Shown here one piece after another: positions 1 through 6,354 of a stretch of DNA of 6,449 bases. The notes under the pieces were generated by a model. That model was not told the DNA's origin and ran no database searches. It saw only the letters and a list, made by a program, of their open reading frames with translations. The translations under genes were made by a program, and so were the position numbers. Source of the stretch: Alphaproteobacteria bacterium (GTDB lineage Bacteria > Pseudomonadota > Alphaproteobacteria > Rhizobiales > Xanthobacteraceae); contig VAZU01000110.1 of NCBI GenBank assembly GCA_005884745.1, positions 1 through 6,449 of the forward strand. Reading direction: 5' to 3'. The stretch's first letter is position 1. Every line of letters begins with the position of its first letter.

Positions 1-1603
1 GACCTTGCGGTGCCGGCCGGGGCGCGGGGGAGCGCTTGGCATATTCGGAAACCGGGTCGTGCGGTTCCCCTTGCCGGCGCGGCGCCGGGGCCGGAGCACG
101 GTTTACGGCCTGCGGCTGCGGACGCGGCGTCGGGTTGGACTGCTGGGGCATGGGCTGTTCCTCTTCGCGCCGGCCCAGGCCCACCGCGGCAAGGCGCTGC
201 AATAGCGAGGTGCGGCGTTTCTCTGGATTTGGTTCCGGCATTTGGCCGCGGCTGGCGCGGACCTCGTTCTGCGCCGGCAGGGGCAGGTCCTCGATCCGCG
301 GCATGCGCGCCGCGCGATTGGGCGCCCGCTCGGGCTGCGGCGGAATGAAATGCCGGTGCGGGGACGGCTCCTGCGCCAGCGGCCCCGATTGCTCGTCGGC
401 CGCTTCCAGGAAGAACGAGGGTTTGGGTGGAATCGGCCGGATCGTCACGTCTTCGATCGCGGTCGCCGGTGGCAGCGCCGAAGCCGGTGCGGCGGATTTG
501 GCGCCCGCCGGAGGCCCGGATTGTTCGGCCCGCGCCGGCTCGCGCTCGATCCGGTCCGCGAGCCGCGTGGTGTTGGAGCGCAGCTTCGGGGTCAATTCGG
601 CGAGCCGCGAATCGATCGAGGACGCCGCGTTGCCGATGACCTGGTCGATGCCGGTCGCAACCACCGAAACGCGAATGATGCCGTCGAGCACTTCGTCGAA
701 CGTGGCGCCGACGATGATGTTGGCCTCCTGATCGACTTCCTCGCGGATGCGGGTTGCGGCCTCGTCGACCTCGTAGAGCGTCAGATCCTTGCCGCCGGTG
801 ATCGAGATCAGCAGCCCGCGCGCGCCCTTCATGGAGGAATCGTCGATCAGCGGGTTGGAGATGGCGGCCTCGGCCGCGGCGAGCGCGCGTTTCTCGCCCG
901 ACGCCTCGCCGGTGCCCATCATGGCCTTGCCCATCTCGCGCATGATGGCCCGCACGTCGGCGAAATCGAGATTGATCAGGCCTTCCTTGACCATCAGGTC
1001 GGTGATGCAGGCGACGCCGGAGTAGAGCACCTGGTCCGCCATCGCGAAGGCGTCGGCGAACGTAGTCTTCTCGTTGGCGACCCGGAACAGGTTCTGATTG
1101 GGAATGACGAGCAGCGTGTCCACCGCCTTCTGCAGCTCCTGGATGCCGTTCTCGGCGATCCGCATGCGCCGCTGCCCTTCGAACTGAAACGGCTTGGTCA
1201 CCACCCCGACGGTGAGGATGCCGAGCTCGCGGGCGATCCGGGCGATCACCGGAGAAGCGCCGGTGCCGGTGCCGCCGCCCATGCCGGCGGTGATGAACAC
1301 CATGTGGGCGCCGGAGAGATGATCGCGGATCTCGTCGACCACTTCCTCGGCGGCGGCGCGCCCGACGTCCGGCTGCGAGCCGGCGCCCAGCCCTTCCGTC
1401 ACCTGCACGCCCATCTGGATGATGCGCTCGACCTTGGACAGGGTCAGCGCTTGCGCGTCGGTGTTGGCGACGACGAAATCGCAGCCGACCAGGCCGGCAG
1501 TGACCATGTTGTTGACCGCATTGCCGCCGGCGCCGCCGACGCCGAACACGGTGATCCGCGGCTTGAGTTCCCTTATGTCGGGCATCTTCAGGTTGATCGT
1601 CAT
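1..1603 (-). CDS. ftsZ: Cell division protein FtsZ (3' end beyond window)
   Basis: FtsZ is the tubulin-like GTPase that polymerises into the cytoplasmic Z-ring and recruits the divisome. I translated the minus strand from ATG 1603-1601 (MTINLKMPDIRELKPRITV). The frame stays open to the left edge, giving 534 codons without a stop. The nucleotide-binding loop FGVGGAGGNAVNNM is near residues 20-33. The tubulin signature GGGTGTG is at residues 109-115 within MVFITAGMGGGTGTGAS. The T7-loop segment NLDFADV is near residue 212. The globular core ends around ATGIDQ (about residue 320). More than 210 residues of low-complexity linker follow, rich in Pro, Ala, Arg, Gln and Glu. The conserved C-terminal peptide that binds FtsA must lie off the window. 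Such a long linker is normal for Bradyrhizobium-type FtsZ (about 590-600 aa, from memory). The start is supported by a GGAGAGG ribosome site and an 88-bp gap after ftsA. Confidence 0.97.
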   Translation of the reverse strand, partial: MTINLKMPDIRELKPRITVFGVGGAGGNAVNNMVTAGLVGCDFVVANTDAQALTLSKVERIIQMGVQVTEGLGAGSQPDVGRAAAEEVVDEIRDHLSGAHMVFITAGMGGGTGTGASPVIARIARELGILTVGVVTKPFQFEGQRRMRIAENGIQELQKAVDTLLVIPNQNLFRVANEKTTFADAFAMADQVLYSGVACITDLMVKEGLINLDFADVRAIMREMGKAMMGTGEASGEKRALAAAEAAISNPLIDDSSMKGARGLLISITGGKDLTLYEVDEAATRIREEVDQEANIIVGATFDEVLDGIIRVSVVATGIDQVIGNAASSIDSRLAELTPKLRSNTTRLADRIEREPARAEQSGPPAGAKSAAPASALPPATAIEDVTIRPIPPKPSFFLEAADEQSGPLAQEPSPHRHFIPPQPERAPNRAARMPRIEDLPLPAQNEVRASRGQMPEPNPEKRRTSLLQRLAAVGLGRREEEQPMPQQSNPTPRPQPQAVNRAPAPAPRRQGEPHDPVSEYAKRSPAPRPAPQG

Positions 1604-1608
1604 GGCTG

Positions 1609-1615
1609 CCTCTCC
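1609..1615 (-). promoter_or_regulatory. Ribosome binding site of ftsZ
   Basis: The minus strand reads GGAGAGG, then CAGCC, then ATG. This is a good Shine-Dalgarno match with 5-nt spacing. It fixes the ftsZ start at 1603 and is the clearest ribosome site in the window, as expected for a highly translated division protein. Confidence 0.75.
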
Positions 1616-1643
1616 AGAGCGCGGGCGAGAACGCCGGCGCGTT

Positions 1644-1664
1644 CGGCCGGTCCGCCGCCGGCCG
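1644..1664 (-). repeat. GC-only inverted repeat in the ftsA-ftsZ gap
   Basis: The 7-bp arms CGGCCGG and CCGGCCG are perfect reverse complements separated by 7 nt, in the middle of the 88-bp ftsA-ftsZ spacer. In RNA they could form a strong hairpin about 40 nt before the ftsZ start. No T-run follows, so it is not a standard intrinsic terminator. In DNA this GC-rich, such a repeat can also arise by chance. Confidence 0.4.
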
Positions 1665-1668
1665 GCTC

Positions 1669-1685
1669 GGTCACACGATGGTCAA
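1669..1685 (-). promoter_or_regulatory. Possible CtrA-type direct-repeat site upstream of ftsZ
   Basis: The minus strand reads TTGACC, ATCGT, GTGACC: two half-sites whose TGACC cores lie 11 bp apart, on one DNA face. The site begins 7 bp after the ftsA stop and ends about 65 bp before the ftsZ start. The known CtrA consensus is TTAA-N7-TTAA, with extended half-site TTAACC. The match here is imperfect, because each half departs from A at its third position. The call rests on geometry and location only. Confidence 0.25.
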
Positions 1686-1691
1686 AACCCG

Positions 1692-3014
1692 CTAGAAGCT
1701 TTCGCGAAGCCATCGTCCCACCCTCGCGAAATAGCCTTCGGTCCCCGTCATGAGCGCTCGCGTGCGCCGCGATTCGACTTGTTCGAGATGCGCCACCTGC
1801 GGATAGATCAGGAGCCCGGCCGCGACCGCGAACGCCGGGCCCTTGGCGGCTTCGGGCAGGCCGGCGACGCCCAGCGGACGGCCGACCCGCACCCGGCGAG
1901 CGAGGATGCGGGCGGCGATCTCGGGCAGGCCGGCGAGCTGGCTCGATCCTCCGGTCAGCACCACGCGCGCGCCCGGGTCCGCCGCGAACGGCGAAGCGGC
2001 GAGACGGTCGCGCACCATCTCCAGAATCTCCTCGACCCGTGGGCTGATGATGCGTACCAGCGCCGCGCGCGAGACGACGTGCGGCGGCTCGCGCTCGTCC
2101 TCGCCGACCGGCGGCACGGTGATCATGTCGCGATCGTCCGACGCGCCGCAGATGGCGCTGCCGTGCAGCGTCTTGATCCGTTCGGCATCGACGACCTTGG
2201 CGGTCAGGCCGCGGGCGAGATCCGTCGTGATGTGATTGCCGCCGAGCGCAAACGCGTCGGCATGCACGAACCGCCCGTGCGAGAACACCGCGACCGTGGT
2301 GGTGCCCGCGCCGATGTCGACGATGGCGGCGCCGAGATCGGCTTCATCGTCGGCGAGCGCGCACAGCCCGGCCGCATAGGGCGCGGCCGCCATGGCTTCG
2401 ACGCAGAGGTGGCAGCGCTCGACCGCGAGCATCAGGTTGCGGGCGACCGCGACGTCGGTCGTGACCACGTGCATGTCGACGCCGAGCCGCCGTCCGAGCA
2501 TGCCGCGCGGATCGCGGATGTCGCGGCTCTCGTCGAGCGCATAGGAAACCGGCAGCGAATGCAGCACAGCGCGCCCGCCGCGCACCGAATGCCGGCTGCC
2601 GGCGGCGAGCACCCGCTCGATGTCGCCGTCGGTCGCCGCCGGGCCGCCGATATGGACGGTGGCGGCATAAAGCTCGCTCCCCACGCGTCCGGCGCCGACC
2701 GAGAGCACGACGGATTCGACGTGCACGCGGGCCATGCGCTCGGCGGCATCGACCGCCTGCCGCACCGCCTGCTCGGCTTCGTCAAGCTTCACGACCGTGC
2801 AGGATTTGATGCCGCGGGCGCGGGTGTGGCCGATGCCGAGCACCTCGACACCATGGCTGCGGCGGCGCAGCGCTTCGTGCGCGCCGCAGGGTTTGAGCCG
2901 CGCGATCAAGCAGGCGACCTTGCTGGTGCCGATATCGAGCGCGCAAATCACCGCCGAGCGCCGCGGCGAGATCGGCTTCATCTTCGGGGTGAGGCCGTGC
3001 TGGAGCGGGCTCAT
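1692..3014 (-). CDS. ftsA: Cell division protein FtsA
   Basis: FtsA is the actin-like ATPase that anchors FtsZ filaments to the inner membrane and helps activate septal wall synthesis. The product is 440 aa, the usual size for this group. Visible elements are the phosphate-1 motif ALDIGTSK (25-32), the FtsA-specific 1C/SHS2 region (about 75-185), the phosphate-2 motif IVDIGAGTTTVAVF (231-244) and the adenosine motif VVLTGGSSQLAG (351-362). The C-terminal amphipathic helix GYFARVGRWLRESF (427-440) is the membrane-targeting sequence. I chose the ATG at 3014 because it forms an ATGA overlap with the ftsQ stop and gives a normal-length N terminus. The frame is open a further 227 codons upstream, but that is a shadow of ftsQ. 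An internal Met at residue 12 is a weaker alternative start. The stop is TAG at 1692-1694. Confidence 0.96.
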   Translation of the reverse strand: MSPLQHGLTPKMKPISPRRSAVICALDIGTSKVACLIARLKPCGAHEALRRRSHGVEVLGIGHTRARGIKSCTVVKLDEAEQAVRQAVDAAERMARVHVESVVLSVGAGRVGSELYAATVHIGGPAATDGDIERVLAAGSRHSVRGGRAVLHSLPVSYALDESRDIRDPRGMLGRRLGVDMHVVTTDVAVARNLMLAVERCHLCVEAMAAAPYAAGLCALADDEADLGAAIVDIGAGTTTVAVFSHGRFVHADAFALGGNHITTDLARGLTAKVVDAERIKTLHGSAICGASDDRDMITVPPVGEDEREPPHVVSRAALVRIISPRVEEILEMVRDRLAASPFAADPGARVVLTGGSSQLAGLPEIAARILARRVRVGRPLGVAGLPEAAKGPAFAVAAGLLIYPQVAHLEQVESRRTRALMTGTEGYFARVGRWLRESF

Positions 3015-3985
3015 GCGTCGCCGCCCTTCTTCTTCGGCGGCTTGCGCGCCTCCTCGCGCGCCTGCGCGGCCGCATCCGACAAGCGGACCGTGACCCGATC
3101 CGGCAAGCGCAGGTCGATCGCCAGGATGTCGCGGCTGATGAGCCGCTTGTCGCGATCGAGCGCGAGCAGCGTATCGAGGGCGGGTCCGGCGTCGGTTTCC
3201 GGCAAGCGGATATCGACGTTGTTCTTGAGCTTGAGGTTCCAGCGCCGTTCGGCGACCAGCACGCTGGCGCGGACCTGCTCGCGGATCGAGGGATAGCGGT
3301 CGAGCAGGGCGAGAAAATCTCTGGCCTTGGTCTGGGCGCCGGGTCCGACCACGAGCGGCAGGGCGGCGAAAGCCGGGTCGTTCGGCGGCCCGAGCAATGT
3401 GCCGTCGGCGGCGATCAGGGAGAGCCTGCCGCCGACCTGCCACAGCGCGAACGGCTCCCGCTCCCGCACCCGGATCTGGAGCCGGTCCGGAAACAGCTTG
3501 CGGACGGTGGCTTCGGCGATCCACGGCATGGTTTTCAGCCGGGCGCGCGCCGCCTCGACGTCGAGGAACAGCAGGGAAGTCCGCCCGGTCACGCCGGCGG
3601 CCGCGACGATCTCGGCACGGCTGACGTGCTTTTCGCCGGAGAGCGACACCGCGGCGATGCGAAAACCCAGGGAATTGGCGCCCGCATCCCGCCAATCCTC
3701 GAGCGTATCGACGATCATCCGGACATGGTCCCCCCTGACCGCGCCGTAACCGATGCTGGCGACGAGAAACAGCGCCGACGCCGCAATCCCGGTGAAGCGC
3801 GGGATTCGGACCCCCTCCAATCGGAGCGCCCAGAATCGCATGAAGCGGCTGATTCGGCTCGCCATTTTTGCAAGGACCGGCGCCAAGACGCGCTGACCGG
3901 GGCGAAGGCGCGCGCCGGCGCCGCGCCTGCCGCGCATATTGCCCGGCCGCGTCAGCGGTTCAGCGAGGCGTCCTCGACCATCCAT
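3011..3985 (-). CDS. ftsQ: Cell division protein FtsQ
   Basis: FtsQ is a bitopic inner-membrane protein whose periplasmic part, with FtsB and FtsL, links early and late divisome proteins. The product is 324 aa. A basic cytoplasmic tail of about 65 residues (Arg/Gly/Pro-rich) is followed by one membrane segment (about 66-83, TGIAASALFLVASIGYGAV). The POTRA domain follows (about 110-182), including SGEKHVSRAEI, the TSLLFLD strand, PWIAEATVRKLFPDRLQI and the EREPFALWQ end. Then comes the beta-domain (LIAADGTLL, LPLVVG), and a Lys/Arg-rich tail KPPKKKGGDA. The ATG at 3985 puts the first 34 nt inside ddl. The reading MDGRGRL resembles N termini I recall from Bradyrhizobium FtsQ. Met17, after the ddl stop, is the alternative start. 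The stop TGA shares bases with the ftsA ATG, which implies translational coupling. Confidence 0.93.
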   Translation of the reverse strand: MDGRGRLAEPLTRPGNMRGRRGAGARLRPGQRVLAPVLAKMASRISRFMRFWALRLEGVRIPRFTGIAASALFLVASIGYGAVRGDHVRMIVDTLEDWRDAGANSLGFRIAAVSLSGEKHVSRAEIVAAAGVTGRTSLLFLDVEAARARLKTMPWIAEATVRKLFPDRLQIRVREREPFALWQVGGRLSLIAADGTLLGPPNDPAFAALPLVVGPGAQTKARDFLALLDRYPSIREQVRASVLVAERRWNLKLKNNVDIRLPETDAGPALDTLLALDRDKRLISRDILAIDLRLPDRVTVRLSDAAAQAREEARKPPKKKGGDA

Positions 3986-4878
3986 CGCACCAGCTCACCG
4001 AACGAAATGCCCGCATGGGCCGCGATCTCGGGCACCAGCGAGGTCTCGGTCATGCCGGGCTGAGTGTTGACTTCGAGACAGAACAGTCCCCTCGTCCCCT
4101 CCGCGGAATCGTCGTAGCGGAAATCCGCACGGCTCACCCCCCGGCACCCGAGTGCGCGATGGGCCGCAAGCGCCAGTCTTCGGACCTCTTGGTAAACATT
4201 TGGTGAAAGCGGCGCCGGAAGCAGGTGCCGGGAGCCGCCTGGGGCGTATTTCGCCTCGTAGTCGTAAAAGCGCGCGGTCGGCAGGATTTCGATGACGTCG
4301 AGGGCCTCCTCCCCCATCACCGCGCAGGTGAGCTCCTTGCCGGGGATGAACGGCTCGCACAGCACCTTTTCCCCGAACGGCCAATCGTCCCGGTAGAGCT
4401 CCTGGGGCGGATGCTCGTGATCCTCCTTGACGATGAAGACGCCGACGCTCGAGCCCTCCGCCAACGGCTTGATGACGTAGGGTCGCGGCAGCACGTGGCT
4501 TTTCACCGCCTCGAACCGCGACACCACCATTCCGTCCGGGACCGGGATGCCCGCCCCGCGGAACACCGCCTTGGCGAGGTCCTTTTGGATGGCAAGCGCG
4601 GACGCCAACACCCCGGAATGCGTGTAGGGGATGCCGACGATCTCCAAAATGCCCTGGACGGTGCCGTCCTCGCCCGGCCGGCCGTGCAAGAGATTGAGCG
4701 CAACGTCGGGTTTGAGCGTCTGCAGCACGCTGGCGATGTCACGGCCGACGTCGATGCGGGTCAGCCGGTAATCCTGCTTCTCCAGGACATCGGCGCAGGC
4801 TTTCCCCGAGCGCAGCGAGACCTCCCGCTCCGCCGACCATCCGCCCATCAGGACCGCGACGTGCTTGCCTCGATTCAT
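3952..4878 (-). CDS. ddl: D-alanine--D-alanine ligase
   Basis: This ATP-grasp enzyme joins two D-alanines in the cytoplasm to form the dipeptide that MurF adds to the peptidoglycan stem. The product is 308 aa, the usual DdlB length. Family motifs in order: GGWSAEREVSLRSG (12-25, substrate Glu17), HGRPGEDGTVQG (65-76), YVIKPLAEGSSVGV (134-147, ATP-binding Lys and catalytic-loop Ser), YDYEAKY (205-211), ADFRYD (251-256) and CLEVNTQPGMTETSLVPE (267-284, metal-binding Glu and Asn). The Tyr of EAKY fits D-Ala-D-Ala rather than D-Ala-D-Lac specificity. I took the ATG at 4878 (MNRGKHVAVLMGG) because that is where the family's first strand begins. The 80 open codons further upstream overlap murB and look unlike Ddl. 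The 3' end overlaps ftsQ by 34 nt. The segment around residues 224-236 uses unusually AT-rich codons. Confidence 0.96.
   Translation of the reverse strand: MNRGKHVAVLMGGWSAEREVSLRSGKACADVLEKQDYRLTRIDVGRDIASVLQTLKPDVALNLLHGRPGEDGTVQGILEIVGIPYTHSGVLASALAIQKDLAKAVFRGAGIPVPDGMVVSRFEAVKSHVLPRPYVIKPLAEGSSVGVFIVKEDHEHPPQELYRDDWPFGEKVLCEPFIPGKELTCAVMGEEALDVIEILPTARFYDYEAKYAPGGSRHLLPAPLSPNVYQEVRRLALAAHRALGCRGVSRADFRYDDSAEGTRGLFCLEVNTQPGMTETSLVPEIAAHAGISFGELVRWMVEDASLNR
4191..4207 (-). promoter_or_regulatory. Possible CtrA-type direct-repeat site inside ddl, upstream of ftsQ
   Basis: The minus strand reads TTCACC, AAATG, TTTACC: two near-identical half-sites with an 11-bp period, about 205 bp before the ftsQ start. 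Read against TTAA-N7-TTAA it gives TTCA-N7-TTTA, 6 of 8 positions. It coincides with an AT-rich island in an otherwise GC-rich gene (codons TCA CCA AAT GTT TAC CAA). In Caulobacter, CtrA is known to control ftsQA transcription, which is why the position is suggestive. The call is inference from motif shape. Confidence 0.3.
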
Positions 4879-4891
4879 CCGCCCCGATCGG

Positions 4892-4899
4892 CCTTCCCT
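4892..4899 (-). promoter_or_regulatory. Possible ribosome binding site of ddl
   Basis: The minus strand reads AGGGAAGG 13 nt before the ATG at 4878. The spacing is long. The GGGGCGG directly before the start is an alternative weak pairing region. It lies in the 50-bp murB-ddl spacer, which otherwise shows only an 8-bp palindrome (CCGATCGG). Confidence 0.35.
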
Positions 4900-4928
4900 G
4901 ATTCGGATCCGCTCACACGAGACGTGAT

Positions 4929-5852
4929 TTATGGCGATTGCGCCAGCCCGATCCGGCGAATTTCCCATTCGAGCTCGACCCCGGAGCTTGCCTTGACCCG
5001 GTCGCGGACGAGCTCGCCGAGGTTCTCGATGTCGGCCGCGCTGGCGTTTCCGAGATTGATCAGGAAATTGCAGTGCATCTGCGAGACCTGGGCCTCGCCG
5101 AGTTTCAGCCCGCGGCAACCCGCCTGATCGATGAGCTGCCAGGCCTTCTGGCCCGGCGGGTTCTTGAAGGTCGATCCGCCGGTCCGGCTCTTCACCGGCT
5201 GGGTGGATTCCCGCTTCTCGGTGATCGCCTGCATCTCGGCCTTGATCCCCTGCGGATCGGCCGCCGTGCCGGAAAACAGCGCCTGCGTGAAGATCACGTC
5301 CTCGGGCACCCCGCAGTGCCGGTACGCAAGGCCCATGTCGGCATTGCCGAAGACCCGGACCCGGCCCTGCCGGTCTACCCCGCGCGCCTCGACGAGCACG
5401 TCCTTGGTCTCGCGCCCATAGGCGCCGCCATTCATGCGCAGCGCCCCGCCGATCGCGCCGGGAATGCCGCGAAAAAACGCTAAGCCGCCGATGCCGGCCT
5501 CCTGGGCGGCCTGGGCGACCTTGAGGTCCGGCACCGCGGCGCCGGCGCGTACCCGATCGCCTTCGACCGCGATCCCGGCGAACCCGCGCCCGAGCCGGAC
5601 CAAAACGCCGGGAACGCCGCCGTCGCGCACGATGAGATTGGAGCCGAGCCCGACCGCCGAGACCGGCACGTCGGACGGCAGTCGTTCGAGCAGATAGGCG
5701 AGATCCGCCTCGTCCTCGGGCATGAACAGGATCTGCGCCGGCCCGCCGACGCGGAACCAGGTCAGATCTCTCAGCGCCTGGTTCGCCAACAGCCGCCCGC
5801 GCAGCTGCGGCATGCCGGCTTTCAGCTCGGCGGTGTTGTCGGGAAAGGACAC
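4929..5852 (-). CDS. murB: UDP-N-acetylenolpyruvoylglucosamine reductase
   Basis: MurB is the FAD enzyme that uses NADPH to reduce UDP-GlcNAc-enolpyruvate to UDP-MurNAc in the cytoplasm. From the GTG at 5852 the product is 307 aa. Motifs: NQALRDLTWFRVGGPA (24-39), FAD-binding VGLGSNLIVRDGG (67-79), FFRGIPGAIGGALRMNGGAYG (127-147, holding the active-site Arg), RTGGSTFKNPPG (223-234, catalytic Ser227), QLIDQAGCRGLKLGEAQVSQMHCNF (starting at 239; substrate side) and terminal LEWEIRRIG (294-302, proton-donor Glu). GSTFKNP and the overall length indicate the shorter type II form. The GTG gives (V)SFPDNTAELK, matching the SFPD-type N termini I recall from Bradyrhizobium MurB. The frame is also open up to an ATG at 5936, but that extension lies inside the protease gene and looks unlike MurB. 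No Shine-Dalgarno precedes the GTG. The start lies 13 bp past the protease stop. Confidence 0.94.
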   Translation of the reverse strand: MSFPDNTAELKAGMPQLRGRLLANQALRDLTWFRVGGPAQILFMPEDEADLAYLLERLPSDVPVSAVGLGSNLIVRDGGVPGVLVRLGRGFAGIAVEGDRVRAGAAVPDLKVAQAAQEAGIGGLAFFRGIPGAIGGALRMNGGAYGRETKDVLVEARGVDRQGRVRVFGNADMGLAYRHCGVPEDVIFTQALFSGTAADPQGIKAEMQAITEKRESTQPVKSRTGGSTFKNPPGQKAWQLIDQAGCRGLKLGEAQVSQMHCNFLINLGNASAADIENLGELVRDRVKASSGVELEWEIRRIGLAQSP

Positions 5853-5864
5853 TGAGCCCGGATG

Positions 5865-5894
5865 CCTATAGAGACAATGTGAAATGATTGTCGA
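5865..5894 (-). promoter_or_regulatory. Candidate sigma70-like promoter for murB
   Basis: The minus strand has TCGACA (5894-5889, 5/6 to TTGACA), an 18-bp spacer, and TATAGG (5870-5865, 4/6 to TATAAT). It sits in a stretch of about 43% GC at the end of the protease gene. A transcript starting about 7 nt downstream would leave only a few bases before the murB GTG. An AT-rich stretch easily yields such matches by chance, so the evidence is weak. Confidence 0.25.
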
Positions 5895-6354
5895 ACGACA
5901 TAGTGAATACACCTCTACAAAGGATATCCCGACCAAGGAGCATCTGGAAGTGGGGTGACGAATACTGAAACTCTAGAACGCTGATGTTGGGGATAGTGGC
6001 AGCTGCTACATTCATCGGGGGGAGCGATTGCCCGACTGGTCCGCTTGGAAGCGCAGTAAAGGGAATGGCGATGTCTGCGAGGTAAAGATTCGCCGCGACC
6101 ACGCCGCCAGCTGTGCCCATCGGTCTTTTTCCAATTAGCGGCAACCCGACTTGCCGGGCGAGACCTGCAGTTACGCTTGTTATCGATGCACCGGTATCGA
6201 CTAGGGCGATTGTTGCGCGAACACTCAGCGGCGCTTGCTGAGCAGCGGCAGCGGCGGAACTCCGTACTGCTCCCTGCAGCACGGCAGGCGGGGTGAGGAA
6301 TAGCGTAATGAGCGGCCCGATCCTCGGATCAAGAGTACCGCTAAGGGACGGCAT
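5866..6354 (-). CDS. Retropepsin-like aspartic protease family protein
   Basis: This is a small single-lobe aspartic protease of the retroviral-like fold, which would work as a homodimer with one catalytic Asp per subunit. From the ATG at 6354 it is 162 aa. Visible elements are the catalytic motif ALVDTGASITSV (50-61, Asp53), a flap-like MGTAGG (79-84), and the family's second hallmark MLLGRDILCRGVF (138-150), followed by final strands TMSFDNHFTLSL. The N terminus MPSLSGTLDPRIGPL fits the strand expected before the active site. An Ala-rich stretch lies at 31-39. I see no clear signal peptide or membrane helix, so a cytoplasmic location is likely. Substrate is unknown. An in-frame TTG at 6378 is an alternative start, but AGGAGG directly abuts it with no spacing. 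GC is about 57% against roughly 70% in the dcw genes, suggesting acquired DNA. The stop is 13 bp before murB. Confidence 0.8.
   Translation of the reverse strand: MPSLSGTLDPRIGPLITLFLTPPAVLQGAVRSSAAAAAQQAPLSVRATIALVDTGASITSVTAGLARQVGLPLIGKRPMGTAGGVVAANLYLADIAIPFTALPSGPVGQSLPPMNVAAATIPNISVLEFQYSSPHFQMLLGRDILCRGVFTMSFDNHFTLSL

Noticed and set aside
242..3296. Very long plus-strand open frames antisense to ftsZ and ftsA (503 and 625 codons)
   Set aside because: They mirror strongly conserved minus-strand genes. Their Arg/Asp/His/Gly-rich composition is typical of shadow frames in GC-rich DNA, and no family motif is visible.
3015..3695. 227-codon upstream extension of the ftsA frame
   Set aside because: It lies wholly inside ftsQ in another frame, is Arg/Ala/Gly-rich and resembles no FtsA N terminus. 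The ATG at 3014 gives the normal 440-aa protein.
4884..4891. 8-bp palindrome CCGATCGG before ddl
   Set aside because: It is too short, and such GC palindromes are frequent in this DNA.
4879..5118. 80-codon upstream extension of the ddl frame
   Set aside because: It overlaps the murB 3' end, is Arg-rich, and Ddl homology begins at MNRGKHVAVL.
5873..5892. Intrinsic terminator after the protease gene
   Set aside because: The stem is only 6 bp and AT-rich, with no T-run after it, and murB follows at once.
5853..5936. Longer murB start at ATG 5936
   Set aside because: The added 28 residues overlap the protease gene and do not look like MurB, whose N terminus normally starts near SFPD.
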